From NCBI RefSeq assembly GCF_006385685.1, contig NZ_VFRP01000011.1:1-64000 (forward strand): a stretch of 64,000 nucleotides of DNA, in the 5' to 3' direction. Shown piece by piece: positions 16,585 to 24,778 of this stretch. The DNA is from Amaricoccus solimangrovi (GTDB lineage Bacteria > Pseudomonadota > Alphaproteobacteria > Rhodobacterales > Rhodobacteraceae). Position numbers and translations under genes: made by a program. Numbering within the stretch: position 1 is the first letter of the stretch; every line of letters starts with the position of its first letter. The notes below the pieces were generated by a model. It had not been told where the DNA came from, ran no database searches, and saw only the letters and a list, made by a program, of their open reading frames with translations.

Positions 16585-17442
16585 TCACAGGCTGTTGGCG
16601 TTGAACGTGTCGCACTGATCGGGGTCGCCGCTCCGGAAGCCGCGATAGAACCAGTTCTGCCGCTGTTCCGAGGTGCCGTGCGTGAAGCTGTCCGGCACGG
16701 CGTAGCCCTGCGCCGCCTTCTGCAGCGCGTCGTCGCCGATCCGCGCCGCGGTGTCGAGCGCGGAGCGGATGTCGTCGTCCGTGACGCTGAGCCGGTCCCG
16801 CGCCGCGTTGGCCCAGACCCCGGCATAGCAGTCCGCCTGCAGCTCGACCCGGACGGAAAGCGCGTTCGACCGCGCCTCCGAGACGCGGGCGCGCATCTCG
16901 TTCACCTGTCCGAGCACGCCGAGCTGGTTCTGCACGTGATGCCCGACCTCGTGCGCGACGACATAGGCGCGGGCGAATTCGCCCTGGCTGCCGAGCTGGC
17001 GCCGCATCACGTCGAAGAAATCGGTGTCGAGATAGACCTTGTGATCGACCGGGCAGTAGAACGGCCCCATCGCCGATTGCGCCGCGCCGCAGGCGGAGCG
17101 GGTGACGCCGGAAAAGAGCACCAGCGTCGGATCCTCGTAGGTCAGGTTCGAGGCCTTGAAGATCGCGCCCCAGACGTCCTCGGTCTCGGCGAGCACGACG
17201 GAGACGAAGGCCTTGTATTCCTCCGCCTGGGGGTCGCCCGGGGCGGAGGTCGTCGAGGCCTGGCGGGAGGTGTCGCCCGGCCCGACCATCCCCGAGAGAT
17301 CGACGCCGAAGAAGGCGCCGAGGAGGAGCACGACGACGAGGCCGATCCCGCCGAGCCGGATGGGCCTGCCGCCCATCCCGCCCATGCCCATCCCGCGACG
17401 GTCTTCGATGTTCGAGCTTTCACGCCGTCCACGCCAGTCCAT
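16585..17442 (-). CDS. Neutral zinc metallopeptidase (YpfJ family)
   Basis: A 285-residue predicted membrane-anchored metalloprotease. A Gly/Met-rich N-terminus precedes one transmembrane helix (IRLGGIGLVVVLLLGAFFGV, residues about 28-47). The peptidase domain has the zincin motif VVAHEVGHHVQNQLG, with two His ligands and catalytic Glu, and downstream ELQADCYAGVWA with a probable third ligand. Cys residues in SACGAAQ and FYCPVDHKVYLD are family features. Its cellular substrate is unknown. Length is close to the family norm. It is followed closely by the DUF4169 gene. Confidence 0.88.
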   Translation of the reverse strand: MDWRGRRESSNIEDRRGMGMGGMGGRPIRLGGIGLVVVLLLGAFFGVDLSGMVGPGDTSRQASTTSAPGDPQAEEYKAFVSVVLAETEDVWGAIFKASNLTYEDPTLVLFSGVTRSACGAAQSAMGPFYCPVDHKVYLDTDFFDVMRRQLGSQGEFARAYVVAHEVGHHVQNQLGVLGQVNEMRARVSEARSNALSVRVELQADCYAGVWANAARDRLSVTDDDIRSALDTAARIGDDALQKAAQGYAVPDSFTHGTSEQRQNWFYRGFRSGDPDQCDTFNANSL

Positions 17443-17466
17443 CGCATCTCCCCCCGAGGATCCTGC

Positions 17467-18861
17467 TCAGTCCTTGGGGCCAAGCATATCCTTCGGCTGT
17501 ACCACCCTGTCAAAGGTCTCGGCATCGACGAAGCCGAGATTGATGGCCTCCTCCTTCAGGGTGGTGCGGTTCTTGTGCGCCGTCTTTGCGACCTTGGTCG
17601 CATTGTCGTAGCCGATCGTGGGCGCGAGCGCGGTGACGAGCATCAGGCTCTCCCACATCAGCCGCGAGATCCGCTCCTCGTCCGCCTCGATCCCCGCGAC
17701 GCAGTTGTCGGTGAAGGCGGAGGCCGAGTCGCCGAGAAGCTGCATCGACTGGAGCACGTTGTAGGAGATCATCGGCTTGTAGACGTTGAGCTCGAAATGG
17801 CCCTGCGATCCGGCGAAGCCGACGGCCGCGTCGTTGCCCATCACATGGGCGCAGACCATGGTCAGCGCCTCGGCCTGGGTCGGGTTGACCTTGCCGGGCA
17901 TGATCGAGGAGCCGGGCTCGTTCTCCGGCAGGATCAGCTCGCCGAGGCCGCAGCGCGGGCCGGAGCCGAGCAGGCGGATGTCGTTCGCGATCTTGAAGAG
18001 CGAGGCGGCGACGGTCTTGAGCGCGCCCGACATCTCCACCATCGCGTCATGGGCGGCGAGCGCCTCGAACTTGTTCGGCGCGGTCACGAAGGGCAGGCCG
18101 GTGATCTCGGCGATCTTCGCGGCCACGCCCTCGGCGAAGCCGGCCTTCGTGTTGAGCCCGGTGCCGACCGCCGTGCCGCCCTGGGCGAGCGGATAGATGT
18201 TGTGCAGCGCCTGGGTGACGCGCTTGATCCCCTGTTCCACCTGGAAGGCGTAGCCGCCGAATTCCTGGCCGAGGGTGAGCGGCGTCGCGTCCTGGGTATG
18301 CGTGCGGCCGATCTTGATGATGTCCCGGAACGCCTCGGCCTTCTCGGAGAGCGCCGCGTGCAGCTTCTGCAGGCCGGGCAGCGTCACGTCGCGCGCGGTC
18401 ATCGCCACGGCGACGTGCATCGCGGTCGGGAAGGTGTCGTTCGAGGATTGCGACATGTTGACATGGTCGTTCGGATGCACCGGCTTCTTCGAGCCGATCT
18501 CGCCGCCCATGATCTCGATCGCGCGATTCGAGATCACCTCGTTCGCATTCATGTTCGACTGCGTGCCCGAGCCGGTCTGCCAGACGACGAGGGGGAAGTG
18601 ATCGTCGAACCCGCCGGCCACGACCTCGGAGGCCGCCTCGACGATCGCCTTGCCGAGCTCGGGGGCGAGCTTGCCCTGGGCCATGTTGACCTCGGCCGCC
18701 GCCTGCTTGATGACGCCGAGCGCCCGGACGATGGCGACGGGCTGCTTCTCCCAGCCGATCGGGAAATTCATGATCGACCGCTGGGTCTGGGCGCCCCAGT
18801 AGCGGTCGCTGGCGACTTCCAGCGGTCCGAAACTGTCGGTCTCGGTGCGCGTCGCGGTCAT
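17467..18861 (-). CDS. fumC: Class II fumarate hydratase
   Basis: A 464-residue fumarase C, interconverting fumarate and malate in the TCA cycle as a cytosolic homotetramer. The fumarase/aspartase signature [11 protein letters not shown] is present, along with [19 protein letters not shown] and [13 protein letters not shown], and the catalytic His-containing segment [19 protein letters not shown] at 18861 begins the conserved N-terminus ([13 protein letters not shown]); the longer open frame to 18924 is not conserved-looking. Being the iron-independent class, it fits an aerobe exposed to oxidative stress. It stands alone, divergent from a DUF3775 gene. Confidence 0.95.
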   Translation of the reverse strand: MTATRTETDSFGPLEVASDRYWGAQTQRSIMNFPIGWEKQPVAIVRALGVIKQAAAEVNMAQGKLAPELGKAIVEAASEVVAGGFDDHFPLVVWQTGSGTQSNMNANEVISNRAIEIMGGEIGSKKPVHPNDHVNMSQSSNDTFPTAMHVAVAMTARDVTLPGLQKLHAALSEKAEAFRDIIKIGRTHTQDATPLTLGQEFGGYAFQVEQGIKRVTQALHNIYPLAQGGTAVGTGLNTKAGFAEGVAAKIAEITGLPFVTAPNKFEALAAHDAMVEMSGALKTVAASLFKIANDIRLLGSGPRCGLGELILPENEPGSSIMPGKVNPTQAEALTMVCAHVMGNDAAVGFAGSQGHFELNVYKPMISYNVLQSMQLLGDSASAFTDNCVAGIEADEERISRLMWESLMLVTALAPTIGYDNATKVAKTAHKNRTTLKEEAINLGFVDAETFDRVVQPKDMLGPKD

Positions 18862-19013
18862 CGGCGTCTCCTCGTTTCCGTGTAGGGTCGCGCGCGGTAT
18901 ACCGTCGCATGGCGCGGCCTCCAACCGGATTCGGCGCGCGCTCCCCGCGCTCCCGCCGCCTCCCGGTTCGGCCGGACCTCGCCGACGGCTGGCGGAGGCG
19001 GCGATCCGGCGCT

Positions 19014-19463
19014 ATGTTCCGCGTGAAGATGAGAAAGGGCCGGTTCGCCGTGGAAGAAGAGATCTCGCTCAACCCCGAATTCCTGCGCAGCCTGATCCTG
19101 AAGCTCGGCGCGTTGATGGCGCAGGAGGAGATGGTCTCGCCGGATTCCGGCTCCAACCCGTCCGACGACGAGGCCGCCGCCGTGCTGCAGGACAGTCCGG
19201 ACAACCTGACCCGCGACGAGATCGTGGCGCAGATCGAGGATCTCGAACCCGATCAGCAGGCCGAGCTCGTCGCGCTGATGTGGGTCGGCCGCGGCGATTT
19301 CGAGCCGGACGAGTGGCAGGAGGCGGTGGCGCTGGCGGCCGAGCGGCGGGATCGCCCGACGGCGGGCTACCTGCTCTCGCATCCGCAGGTGGCGGAGGAC
19401 ATGATCGAGGGGCTCGACAAGCTCTTCGACGGCAGCGACCTGCTCGAGACCGGCCAGTACTGA
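19014..19463 (+). CDS. DUF3775 family protein
   Basis: A 149-residue acidic protein matching the DUF3775 family, with LNPEFLRSLILKLGALMAQEE, LTRDEIVAQIEDLEPDQQAELVALMW and YLLSHPQVAEDMIEGLD. Function is unknown. The start is uncertain: ATG 19014, ATG 19029 and GTG 19050 are all in frame. GTG 19050 lies closest to the conserved region, so the first 12 residues may not be translated. It diverges from fumC and converges on chaC. Confidence 0.8.
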   Translation: MFRVKMRKGRFAVEEEISLNPEFLRSLILKLGALMAQEEMVSPDSGSNPSDDEAAAVLQDSPDNLTRDEIVAQIEDLEPDQQAELVALMWVGRGDFEPDEWQEAVALAAERRDRPTAGYLLSHPQVAEDMIEGLDKLFDGSDLLETGQY

Positions 19464-19491
19464 GGCGAGGTCCGGGGCGCGCGCGCGCCCG

Positions 19492-20187
19492 TCAGGCCCT
19501 CGGCAGCGGCCAGGCGCCGATCTCCTCGGCGACGAGATCCTGCAGGCGCCAGAGGTTGCGGTCATGGATGCCCGCGGCCTCGAGATGCTCCACGGTGTTG
19601 TAGAGATATTCCGCCCCCGATCCGCCATGCCCGCAGGCATGGGCGAGCCGATGCGCGACGGTTCCGAGCGGCAGCCGGTGCTCGATGTTCGGCCCCTTCG
19701 GACCGGCCCAGAATACCAGTGCCGGCAGCCGGCCCCGCGCGGTATCGATCTGCGACCAGCGCGCCATGTCGGCGCCCTCGCGATGCGGGATCTCGCGCCG
19801 GACGAGCTTCACCAGCGCCTCCGTCCGGCCCTCCGCCGGCAACCGGAGCAGCAGGCCCACGCAGGTGCCCCCACGTTCGAGCGCCAGCATCAGCCCCGGG
19901 CAGGCCGGCGATCCGCGCCAGCGCGTCAGGCTGATGCAGAAGGAGCGGTGCCACCCGCGCAGCGTGCCGCGCAGGCTCTCGGTCACCTCGAATTCCGGTT
20001 TCCAGATCAGCGAGCCATAGGCGAAGACGTAGAGCGGCTCACCCGGCCCCGGCGCCTCGGGCCGCGCCAGCAGCGCCTCGACCAGCGCGGCGGATTCGGC
20101 CTCGGTCGCCGGGGTGAATCCCGGACCCGGCCCCGGGTCCGGCTCCTCGCGATGGGCGCGCCGGACCATCTCCGGGGTCAGCCGCAT
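19492..20187 (-). CDS. chaC: ChaC-type glutathione-specific gamma-glutamylcyclotransferase
   Basis: A 231-residue protein of the ChaC group, which cleaves glutathione to 5-oxoproline and Cys-Gly in the cytosol. The substrate-pocket motif VFAYGSLIWKPEF is at about residues 52-64, followed by LRGTLRGWHRSFC and RWRGSPACPGLMLALERGG, and the C-terminal block EYLYNTVEHLEAAGIHD. ATG at 20187 starts MRLTPEMVRRAHREE, a usual N-terminus for this group. It sits 32 bases downstream of sspB on the same strand and may be co-transcribed with it. Confidence 0.88.
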   Translation of the reverse strand: MRLTPEMVRRAHREEPDPGPGPGFTPATEAESAALVEALLARPEAPGPGEPLYVFAYGSLIWKPEFEVTESLRGTLRGWHRSFCISLTRWRGSPACPGLMLALERGGTCVGLLLRLPAEGRTEALVKLVRREIPHREGADMARWSQIDTARGRLPALVFWAGPKGPNIEHRLPLGTVAHRLAHACGHGGSGAEYLYNTVEHLEAAGIHDRNLWRLQDLVAEEIGAWPLPRA

Positions 20188-20219
20188 CGCCCGCGCGCGC
20201 CGCGCGCCGGTGTCGTCCC

Positions 20220-20714
20220 TCAATGCTTGCCGCGGAACTTGGCGAGACTCACCACCTCGGCGTCGCCGGCGGGGGGGGCGGCGGGCGGCTCGGGCGGCTC
20301 GTCCCCGTCGGATCCGTCCCTGTCCTCGGACGAGCCCGCCTCGTCCTCCGCCGGGTCGACCTCGTGCGCCTCGAACCGCAGGCCGAACTCGACGCTCGGA
20401 TCGACGAAGGTCTTGACCGCCTCGAAGGGCACGACGATCGGCTCCGGCACATTGCCGAAGTTGAGCGTCACCGTGAACCGGTCCTTCATCACCGCGAGAT
20501 CGGCGAACCACTCCTGGAGCACGATCGTCATCTCGGTCGGATAGCGCTGGCGCAGGAAGTCGGCCATGTCGACGCCCGGATGGGTGGTGTCGAAGCTGAT
20601 CATGAAATGATGCTTGCCCGGAAGGCCCTCCCGCGCAACCTGTGCCAGGGCGTCCGCCATCAGCTGGCGCATCGCCTTGTACATGAGTTGCCGGTAGTCG
20701 ATCCCCTTTGCCAT
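20220..20714 (-). CDS. sspB: SspB-family ClpXP adaptor
   Basis: A 164-residue alphaproteobacterial SspB. The N-terminal substrate-binding domain spans residues 1 to about 115 (IDYRQLMYKAMRQLMADAL, HHFMISFDTTHPGVDM, RYPTEMTIVLQEWFADLAV, FTVTLNFGNVPEPIVVPF). An acidic, Pro-rich linker follows, and the protein ends with a ClpX-docking-like tail (AEVVSLAKFRGKH). SspB binds the N-terminal part of the ssrA tag and delivers tagged proteins to ClpXP. It lies about 175 bp downstream of ssrA on the same strand, so tag and adaptor are encoded side by side. Confidence 0.93.
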   Translation of the reverse strand: MAKGIDYRQLMYKAMRQLMADALAQVAREGLPGKHHFMISFDTTHPGVDMADFLRQRYPTEMTIVLQEWFADLAVMKDRFTVTLNFGNVPEPIVVPFEAVKTFVDPSVEFGLRFEAHEVDPAEDEAGSSEDRDGSDGDEPPEPPAAPPAGDAEVVSLAKFRGKH

Positions 20715-20889
20715 GCGGCGCTCCCTGGTATTCGGGGTCACCCTAACGCTTTTTCGCGGGCAGGAAAGCGGGAAATGGCCGCTCTGGCCCGGCGCGCGGG
20801 CATCCGCGGGAAGCGGCCGCGGTCATCGGGATTCGGGGGGAGTCGGGAGGAAAGTGCAGGCTTCTGTTGCCAGGTGCCTGCGAACCCCG

Positions 20890-21165
20890 CCCGGACCTGC
20901 TAGAGCCCGGGGCTTAGATTTGGTCTTGCGAACCGCTTACGCGGCGAGCGCGACCGGAGCGTGGTTGTCGTTGGCAACTATTGCTCTTGAGCCGGTAACG
21001 GTGGCATCCAGCCGAGTGAAAGCTAACACCTTTGGACGTCCGTCGATCCTGTTTCGGCCCCGTCCGCCCCCAACGAGGGTGTCTGGTGGAGCCGCCGGGT
21101 ACCGCCCCCGGGTCCGATCCGCTTATTACGTGCGCGTTTATCACCATAGTCCGGTTGCCCGGACA
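20890..21165 (-). ncRNA. ssrA: tmRNA, two-piece circularly permuted (alphaproteobacterial)
   Basis: tmRNA rescues stalled ribosomes by adding a degradation tag. On the minus strand the acceptor piece comes first and ends in an encoded CCA at 21084 (GGCGGCTCCACCA). A spacer of about 22 nt is followed by the coding piece beginning GGGGCCG at 21061. GGGGCCG pairs with CGGCTCC of the acceptor piece to close the tRNA-like stem. The sequence then reads AAACAGGATCGACGG, as in tmRNA 5' domains. The tag frame at 20975-20937 encodes ANDNHAPVALAA followed by TAA. The outer ends (21165 by promoter position, 20890 by structure) are estimates. A weak stem (GCAGGC/GCCTGC) near 20855-20885 may end transcription. 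Confidence 0.93.
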
Positions 21166-21171
21166 GGAGGG

Positions 21172-21200
21172 AATATAGGTCCGCCGCCCGCCGTTTTGAA
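21172..21200 (-). promoter_or_regulatory. Putative sigma-70 promoter of ssrA
   Basis: On the minus strand, TTCAAA (21200-21195) and TATATT (21177-21172) are separated by exactly 17 bases and fit a -35/-10 pair. Transcription would start near 21165, just upstream of the tmRNA acceptor piece. Position and AT-rich hexamers in an otherwise very GC-rich region support the call. Confidence 0.65.
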
Positions 21201-21317
21201 GGGGCAATCGCATCGCCGGGGGGAGGTGGCGAAATCCTGGCTGGGCGGGGGGCGGGGGAGGCGGTAACCTCGCGCCGTTCCGGCGCCTCGGCCGGGGAAG
21301 ATCATCGGGGGTCATCC

Positions 21318-21680
21318 GTGCCAAAGCCAGACCACGTCGTGACCGTCGACATGAGCGACAGGGCGGAGCCCGCCGACGCGGCCCTTTCCCGCGTCGTCGC
21401 GGGCTCGGGCGTCGCGCGCCTCTGGAACGCCTTCAGCGATCCCTCCGGCCGCTACCACGCGGGTCACTGGCAGGCGGAGCCCGGCACGCTCTCCGTCGAC
21501 TATGCCGAGAGCGAGCTCTGCGTCCTGCTCGAGGGGCGGGTGCGGCTGACCGACGCGACGGGCACGGTCGAATACGGCCCCGGCGAGGCCTTCGTCGTCG
21601 CCGCGGGCTTCCGCGGCACCTGGGAATCGATCGGGCGGGTCACCAAGATCTACGCGATCCTGATGCCCGAGGGGGCGTGA
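21318..21680 (+). CDS. Cupin domain protein
   Basis: A 120-residue single-domain cupin. The core beta-barrel is seen in GRYHAGHWQAEPGTLSVDY, SELCVLLEGRVRLTDATG and YGPGEAFVVAAGFRGTWESIG, with a pattern like the EutQ/DUF861-type cupins. The second motif lacks the usual His (GFRGTWES), so metal binding is uncertain. Substrate unknown. It diverges from ssrA and converges on a DUF1194 gene. Confidence 0.8.
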   Translation: MPKPDHVVTVDMSDRAEPADAALSRVVAGSGVARLWNAFSDPSGRYHAGHWQAEPGTLSVDYAESELCVLLEGRVRLTDATGTVEYGPGEAFVVAAGFRGTWESIGRVTKIYAILMPEGA

Positions 21681-21690
21681 GCGCGGGCGA

Positions 21691-22380
21691 TCACAGCCTC
21701 GGCGCGGGCGGCGCGCCGAGCAGGCTGACCGCGGCCGGGCGCAGTTCGCGCTCCAGCTTGCGCTTCATCGCCACCTCGAAATCCTGGTAGTCGCTCGCCT
21801 GCTCGACGAAGGCGCCGGGCCCCCGGATCACGAAATTCGCATAGTAGCGCGCGAGCGTCTCGCCCTCGTCGCCGACCACGAGCCCGTTGATCACGATCGG
21901 CGCGTCGGGCGCGGCGAGCGGCGGCGGGATGCCGTCGTTGTTGGTCCCGTCGCCGGAGATGTCGAGCTTCAGCTCCGCGCAGGGCGGCGCCGCCGCGAGG
22001 GTCTCGGCGCCGTAGAGCACCGCGTGGCCGAGCGCGGTCGGATACTGCTCGAAGCTCCGCCCCATCTCCGCGAGCCGCCCCGCCACCGCGTCGAGATCGG
22101 CGGCGGAGCGGATGATGACCCACTCCTGCCGCGTCTGCTGCTGCCGCCGCCCGCTCCATTCGTAGATGTTGAGCGCGACGACCTCGCCCGGCACCGCGAG
22201 AAACGCCTCGCGCACCGAATCGGAGGCGAGGGCGGCGGCCAGCCCCCGCGTCTGCAACGCGTATTCCCGCCCGTCGACCGAGGAGGAGACGTCGAGGCCG
22301 AGCGCCAGCGCGATCCGGCACTGTTCGGCGGTGGCCGCCCCGGGCAGGCCGAGCGCGAGGGCGAGGGCGAGCCTTACCAC
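21691..22380 (-). CDS. DUF1194 (VWA-like) exported protein
   Basis: A 229-residue protein starting with a signal peptide (VRLALALALGLPGAATA). The mature domain is von Willebrand A-like: LGLDVSSSVDGREYALQ supplies a DxSxS metal-site motif, and LDISGDGTNNDG a further acidic loop, as in DUF1194. The start is GTG at 22380, which overlaps the stop codon of gloA (TAA at 22376-22374), so translation is probably coupled. Likely periplasmic; role unknown. Confidence 0.85.
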   Translation of the reverse strand: MVRLALALALGLPGAATAEQCRIALALGLDVSSSVDGREYALQTRGLAAALASDSVREAFLAVPGEVVALNIYEWSGRRQQQTRQEWVIIRSAADLDAVAGRLAEMGRSFEQYPTALGHAVLYGAETLAAAPPCAELKLDISGDGTNNDGIPPPLAAPDAPIVINGLVVGDEGETLARYYANFVIRGPGAFVEQASDYQDFEVAMKRKLERELRPAAVSLLGAPPAPRL

Positions 22381-22802
22381 GTGCCGGTGTTCTCCATGCT
22401 CGCCCAAGGCTCCGCCGGTTCCTTCGCCGGGCCGGACTGGATGAGCTCGACCGAGATCCCGTCGGGCGAGCGCACGAAGGCCATGTGCCCGTCGCGCGGC
22501 GGCCGGTTGATCGTGACGCCGCCCTTCATGAGCTTGTCGCAGAGCGCGTAGATGTCCTCGACCGCGTAGGCGAGATGGCCGAAGTTGCGCCCCTCGCCAT
22601 AGCCCTCGCTCTGGTCCCAGTTGTGGGTGAGCTCGACCGCCGCGTTCTCCTGGCCGGGGGGCGAGAGAAAGACCAGGGTGAAGCGGCCCTTCTCGTTCTC
22701 GACCCGCCGCGTCTCCTCGAGCCCGAGCAGGTCGCAATAGAAGCGCTTCGACGCCTCGATGTCCTTTACGCGGACCATGGTGTGGAGGTATGTAATCTTC
22801 AT
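22374..22802 (-). CDS. gloA: Lactoylglutathione lyase (glyoxalase I)
   Basis: A 142-residue VOC-fold metalloenzyme that isomerises the methylglyoxal-glutathione hemithioacetal to S-lactoylglutathione. Metal ligands expected in this family are visible: His in YLHTMVRVKDIEAS, Glu in VELTHNWDQ, His in FGHLAYAVEDIY and Glu in DGISVELIQSG. ATG at 22802 precedes KITYLHTMVRV, the standard start. It is divergent from thyX with a short gap and overlaps the downstream DUF1194 gene by seven bases. Confidence 0.93.
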   Translation of the reverse strand: MKITYLHTMVRVKDIEASKRFYCDLLGLEETRRVENEKGRFTLVFLSPPGQENAAVELTHNWDQSEGYGEGRNFGHLAYAVEDIYALCDKLMKGGVTINRPPRDGHMAFVRSPDGISVELIQSGPAKEPAEPWASMENTGTW

Positions 22803-22879
22803 ATTGGGGCTTCCGTCGTGTGAAACGCTAGATTTAGCTGGCGCCCGACTCCCCGCGAGTGCCTGCGAGGAATGAGCAT

Positions 22880-23803
22880 ATGCCACTGACCGAGGAACAA
22901 AAGGCCGAGATCGAGGCCGCCCGCGCCGAACCCCGGCCCACGCTGCGCGCGGTCTCCGAGGGGATGGAGCGCTGGCTCTACAGGCCGGTCGAGGTGCTCG
23001 ACCACGGGCTGATCCGGGTCATCGACTACATGGGCGACGATTCGGCGATCACCCAGGCGGCGCGGGTCAGCTACGGCCGGGGCACGAAGTCGGTCTCGAA
23101 CGACGAGGGGCTGATCCGCTACCTGATGCGGCACTGGCATTCGACCCCCTTCGAGATGTGCGAGATCAAGCTGCACGTGAAGCTCCCCGTCTTCGTCGCG
23201 CGCCAGTGGATCCGGCACCGCACCGCCAATGTGAACGAGTATAGCGCGCGCTATTCGATCCTCGACCGCGAATTCTACATTCCCGCGCCGGAACACCTCG
23301 CGGCCCAGTCGACGGTGAACAACCAGGGCCGGGGTGCGGTGCTGGAAGGCGATGAGGCGGCGCGCGTGCTCGACTGGCTGCGCGCCGACGCCGGGCGGGC
23401 CTACGACCATTACGAGGCGATGCTGAGCCAGGCCCAGGCCGATGGAACACCCCAGGCCGGGCTGGCGCGGGAACTGGCGCGGATGAACCTGCCGGCGAAC
23501 ATCTACACGCAATGGTACTGGAAGGTGGACCTGCACAACCTCTTCCACTTCCTGCGCCTGCGCGCCGACCCCCACGCGCAATACGAGATCCGCGTCTACG
23601 CGGAGGCGCTGTGCGAGATCGTCAAGGACTGGGTGCCGGCGGCCTACGCGGCGTTCGAGGATTACCGGCTCGGCGCCGTGCAGTTCTCGGCGAAGGGGAT
23701 GGGGTGCCTGCGCCGGATGCTGGCGGGGGAGGTGGTCACGCAGGAGACCAGCGGGATGAGCAAGGGGGAGTGGCGGGAATTTGAGGGGGCGTTGGAGATT
23801 TGA
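22880..23803 (+). CDS. thyX: Flavin-dependent thymidylate synthase
   Basis: A 307-residue ThyX, making dTMP from dUMP with FAD and methylene-tetrahydrofolate. The signature [15 protein letters not shown] is present, with upstream [20 protein letters not shown] and the C-terminal [27 protein letters not shown] at 22880 has an AGGA site eight bases upstream; a GTG at 22859 would add seven residues. Its TGA stop (23801-23803) overlaps the TTG start of an AT-rich gene. Confidence 0.95.
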   Translation: MPLTEEQKAEIEAARAEPRPTLRAVSEGMERWLYRPVEVLDHGLIRVIDYMGDDSAITQAARVSYGRGTKSVSNDEGLIRYLMRHWHSTPFEMCEIKLHVKLPVFVARQWIRHRTANVNEYSARYSILDREFYIPAPEHLAAQSTVNNQGRGAVLEGDEAARVLDWLRADAGRAYDHYEAMLSQAQADGTPQAGLARELARMNLPANIYTQWYWKVDLHNLFHFLRLRADPHAQYEIRVYAEALCEIVKDWVPAAYAAFEDYRLGAVQFSAKGMGCLRRMLAGEVVTQETSGMSKGEWREFEGALEI

Positions 23804-24462
23804 TAGATTTCGCTTACCGCCCTGAGACAGGATTGCCGTATTTGGCGATAGCCATTGAAGCGTTGCGAGTACTGGCGTGGCCAACAGCGGCATATCTTAT
23901 TGCCAGAATTTATCGATCGGAGATCAAGGCGCTATTCCCTAGAGTCCGACGCATTGGGCCATCCTCGATAGAGTTGGATATCGACACAAAGCAAGCGAGT
24001 ATTTCTGATAAAAGCAGTGAAGATATTATCGAATCTGCGCGTTCCCCTCTGACTCTAGCGCATCCGGCAATAATTGAGATGGAAGAATTTATTAAAGAAA
24101 GACTGGAGCAAATTGATCAGGGAGAAAGGTCAGATTTTCTTATACGGGCTGCTGCTGTCGAGCGAGCCGAGAAACATTGTGCGTTTGTGTATATCAATAT
24201 CTTTGGGAGTCAGATCGAGGCGCTGCAACTGGCGAATCAGCGAGGGGGTCCCGTTTCTTGGGCTGAGGCGGAGGAGGCATTTTCAAAATTAAAGTTAGAA
24301 AATCCGGCTTTTTTAGAGTGGAACTTGCATAAGTATTTGAGATTTTTATTTGTTAATAATCTTATTATTCAAGAGGGTGACATGATATTTATAACAAATA
24401 TGGGAAAATATTTTTTGCTTTTTCTAGCCCACTATGGGCTGGAAGAAAAACGTCCACTATAG
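23800..24462 (+). CDS. Hypothetical membrane-anchored protein with winged-helix-like C-terminus, AT-rich
   Basis: A 220-residue protein I cannot name. The N-terminus has one probable transmembrane segment ([21 protein letters not shown]) and then basic residues ([18 protein letters not shown]), suggesting a cytosolic body. The middle is charged and helical. The C-terminal third ([24 protein letters not shown] then [19 protein letters not shown]) has the helix-helix-wing look of winged-helix folds. Start is TTG at 23800, overlapping the thyX stop. Base composition is unlike all neighbours: 24361-24420 has only 15 G or C in 60. This suggests recent acquisition. Its position before a tRNA-Arg gene fits an insertion hot spot. 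Function unknown. Confidence 0.7.
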   Translation: MIDFAYRPETGLPYLAIAIEALRVLAWPTAAYLIARIYRSEIKALFPRVRRIGPSSIELDIDTKQASISDKSSEDIIESARSPLTLAHPAIIEMEEFIKERLEQIDQGERSDFLIRAAAVERAEKHCAFVYINIFGSQIEALQLANQRGGPVSWAEAEEAFSKLKLENPAFLEWNLHKYLRFLFVNNLIIQEGDMIFITNMGKYFLLFLAHYGLEEKRPL

Positions 24463-24521
24463 AGATTGATGCAATAGCTCTGCAAGGAACCGCCTGAAGA
24501 CTGCTGGCAAGCGTAGCAAGC

Positions 24522-24599
24522 GTAGGGCGGGCATTTGTCCGCCGCCCCCTCCCGCGGGCGGCCGTTCGGCTCCGGACGGCGGACAGATGTCCGCCCTAC
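24522..24599. repeat. REPIN-like pair of GTAG-foot palindromes (copies a and b)
   Basis: Two palindromic units in inverted orientation. GTAGGGCGGGCATTTGTCCGCC lies at 24522-24543, and GGCGGACAGATGTCCGCCCTAC at 24578-24599 is the same unit reversed. The spacer is GC-rich and itself partly self-complementary (CCCGCGGGCGG). The pair lies between the AT-rich gene and tRNA-Arg. Related units occur at 24757, 31411, 31477, 36386 and 52613. Confidence 0.8.
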
Positions 24600-24612
24600 G
24601 GGCGCCGGGGCA

Positions 24613-24688
24613 TGGCGATCCCGGGTGGACTTGAACCACCGACCTACCGCTTAGGAGGCGGTTGCTCTATCCGCTGAGCTACGGGACC
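24613..24688 (-). tRNA. tRNA-Arg (CCT)
   Basis: A complete 76-nt tRNA on the minus strand. The acceptor stem GGTCCCG pairs with CGGGATC (one G-U), the D-arm is AGCTCAGCGGATAGAGC, the anticodon stem-loop CCGC-CTCCTAA-GCGG gives anticodon CCT, and the T-arm is GGTGGTTCAAGTCCACC. CCA is encoded. It is flanked by REP-like palindromes on both sides and by an AT-rich foreign-looking gene. Confidence 0.95.
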
Positions 24689-24756
24689 GTGGGGGTGGTC
24701 GTAGCGGCGAAAGCCGCCCGGGTCAATCGCGAGGGGGCGCGCGGTGTGAAAGGGGT

Positions 24757-24778
24757 GGCGGACAGATGTCCGCCCTAC
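24757..24778. repeat. REP-like GTAG-foot palindrome (copy c), overlapping the lipA stop codon
   Basis: GGCGGACAGATGTCCGCCCTAC is a perfect palindrome of seven-base arms (GGCGGAC/GTCCGCC) with a CTAC/GTAG foot. Read on the minus strand, the TAG of the foot is the stop codon of lipA (24777-24775). Confidence 0.8.

Noticed and set aside
16543-18885. A 780-codon plus-strand frame antisense to the metallopeptidase and fumC genes
   Set aside because: No domain, Arg/Gly/Val-rich, and fully explained by the conserved genes on the other strand.
23800-24462. The AT-rich gene as a complete defence system
   Set aside because: Single gene, no nuclease, NTPase or toxin motif visible and no accessory partner. 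Kept as an unknown, not called a defence gene.
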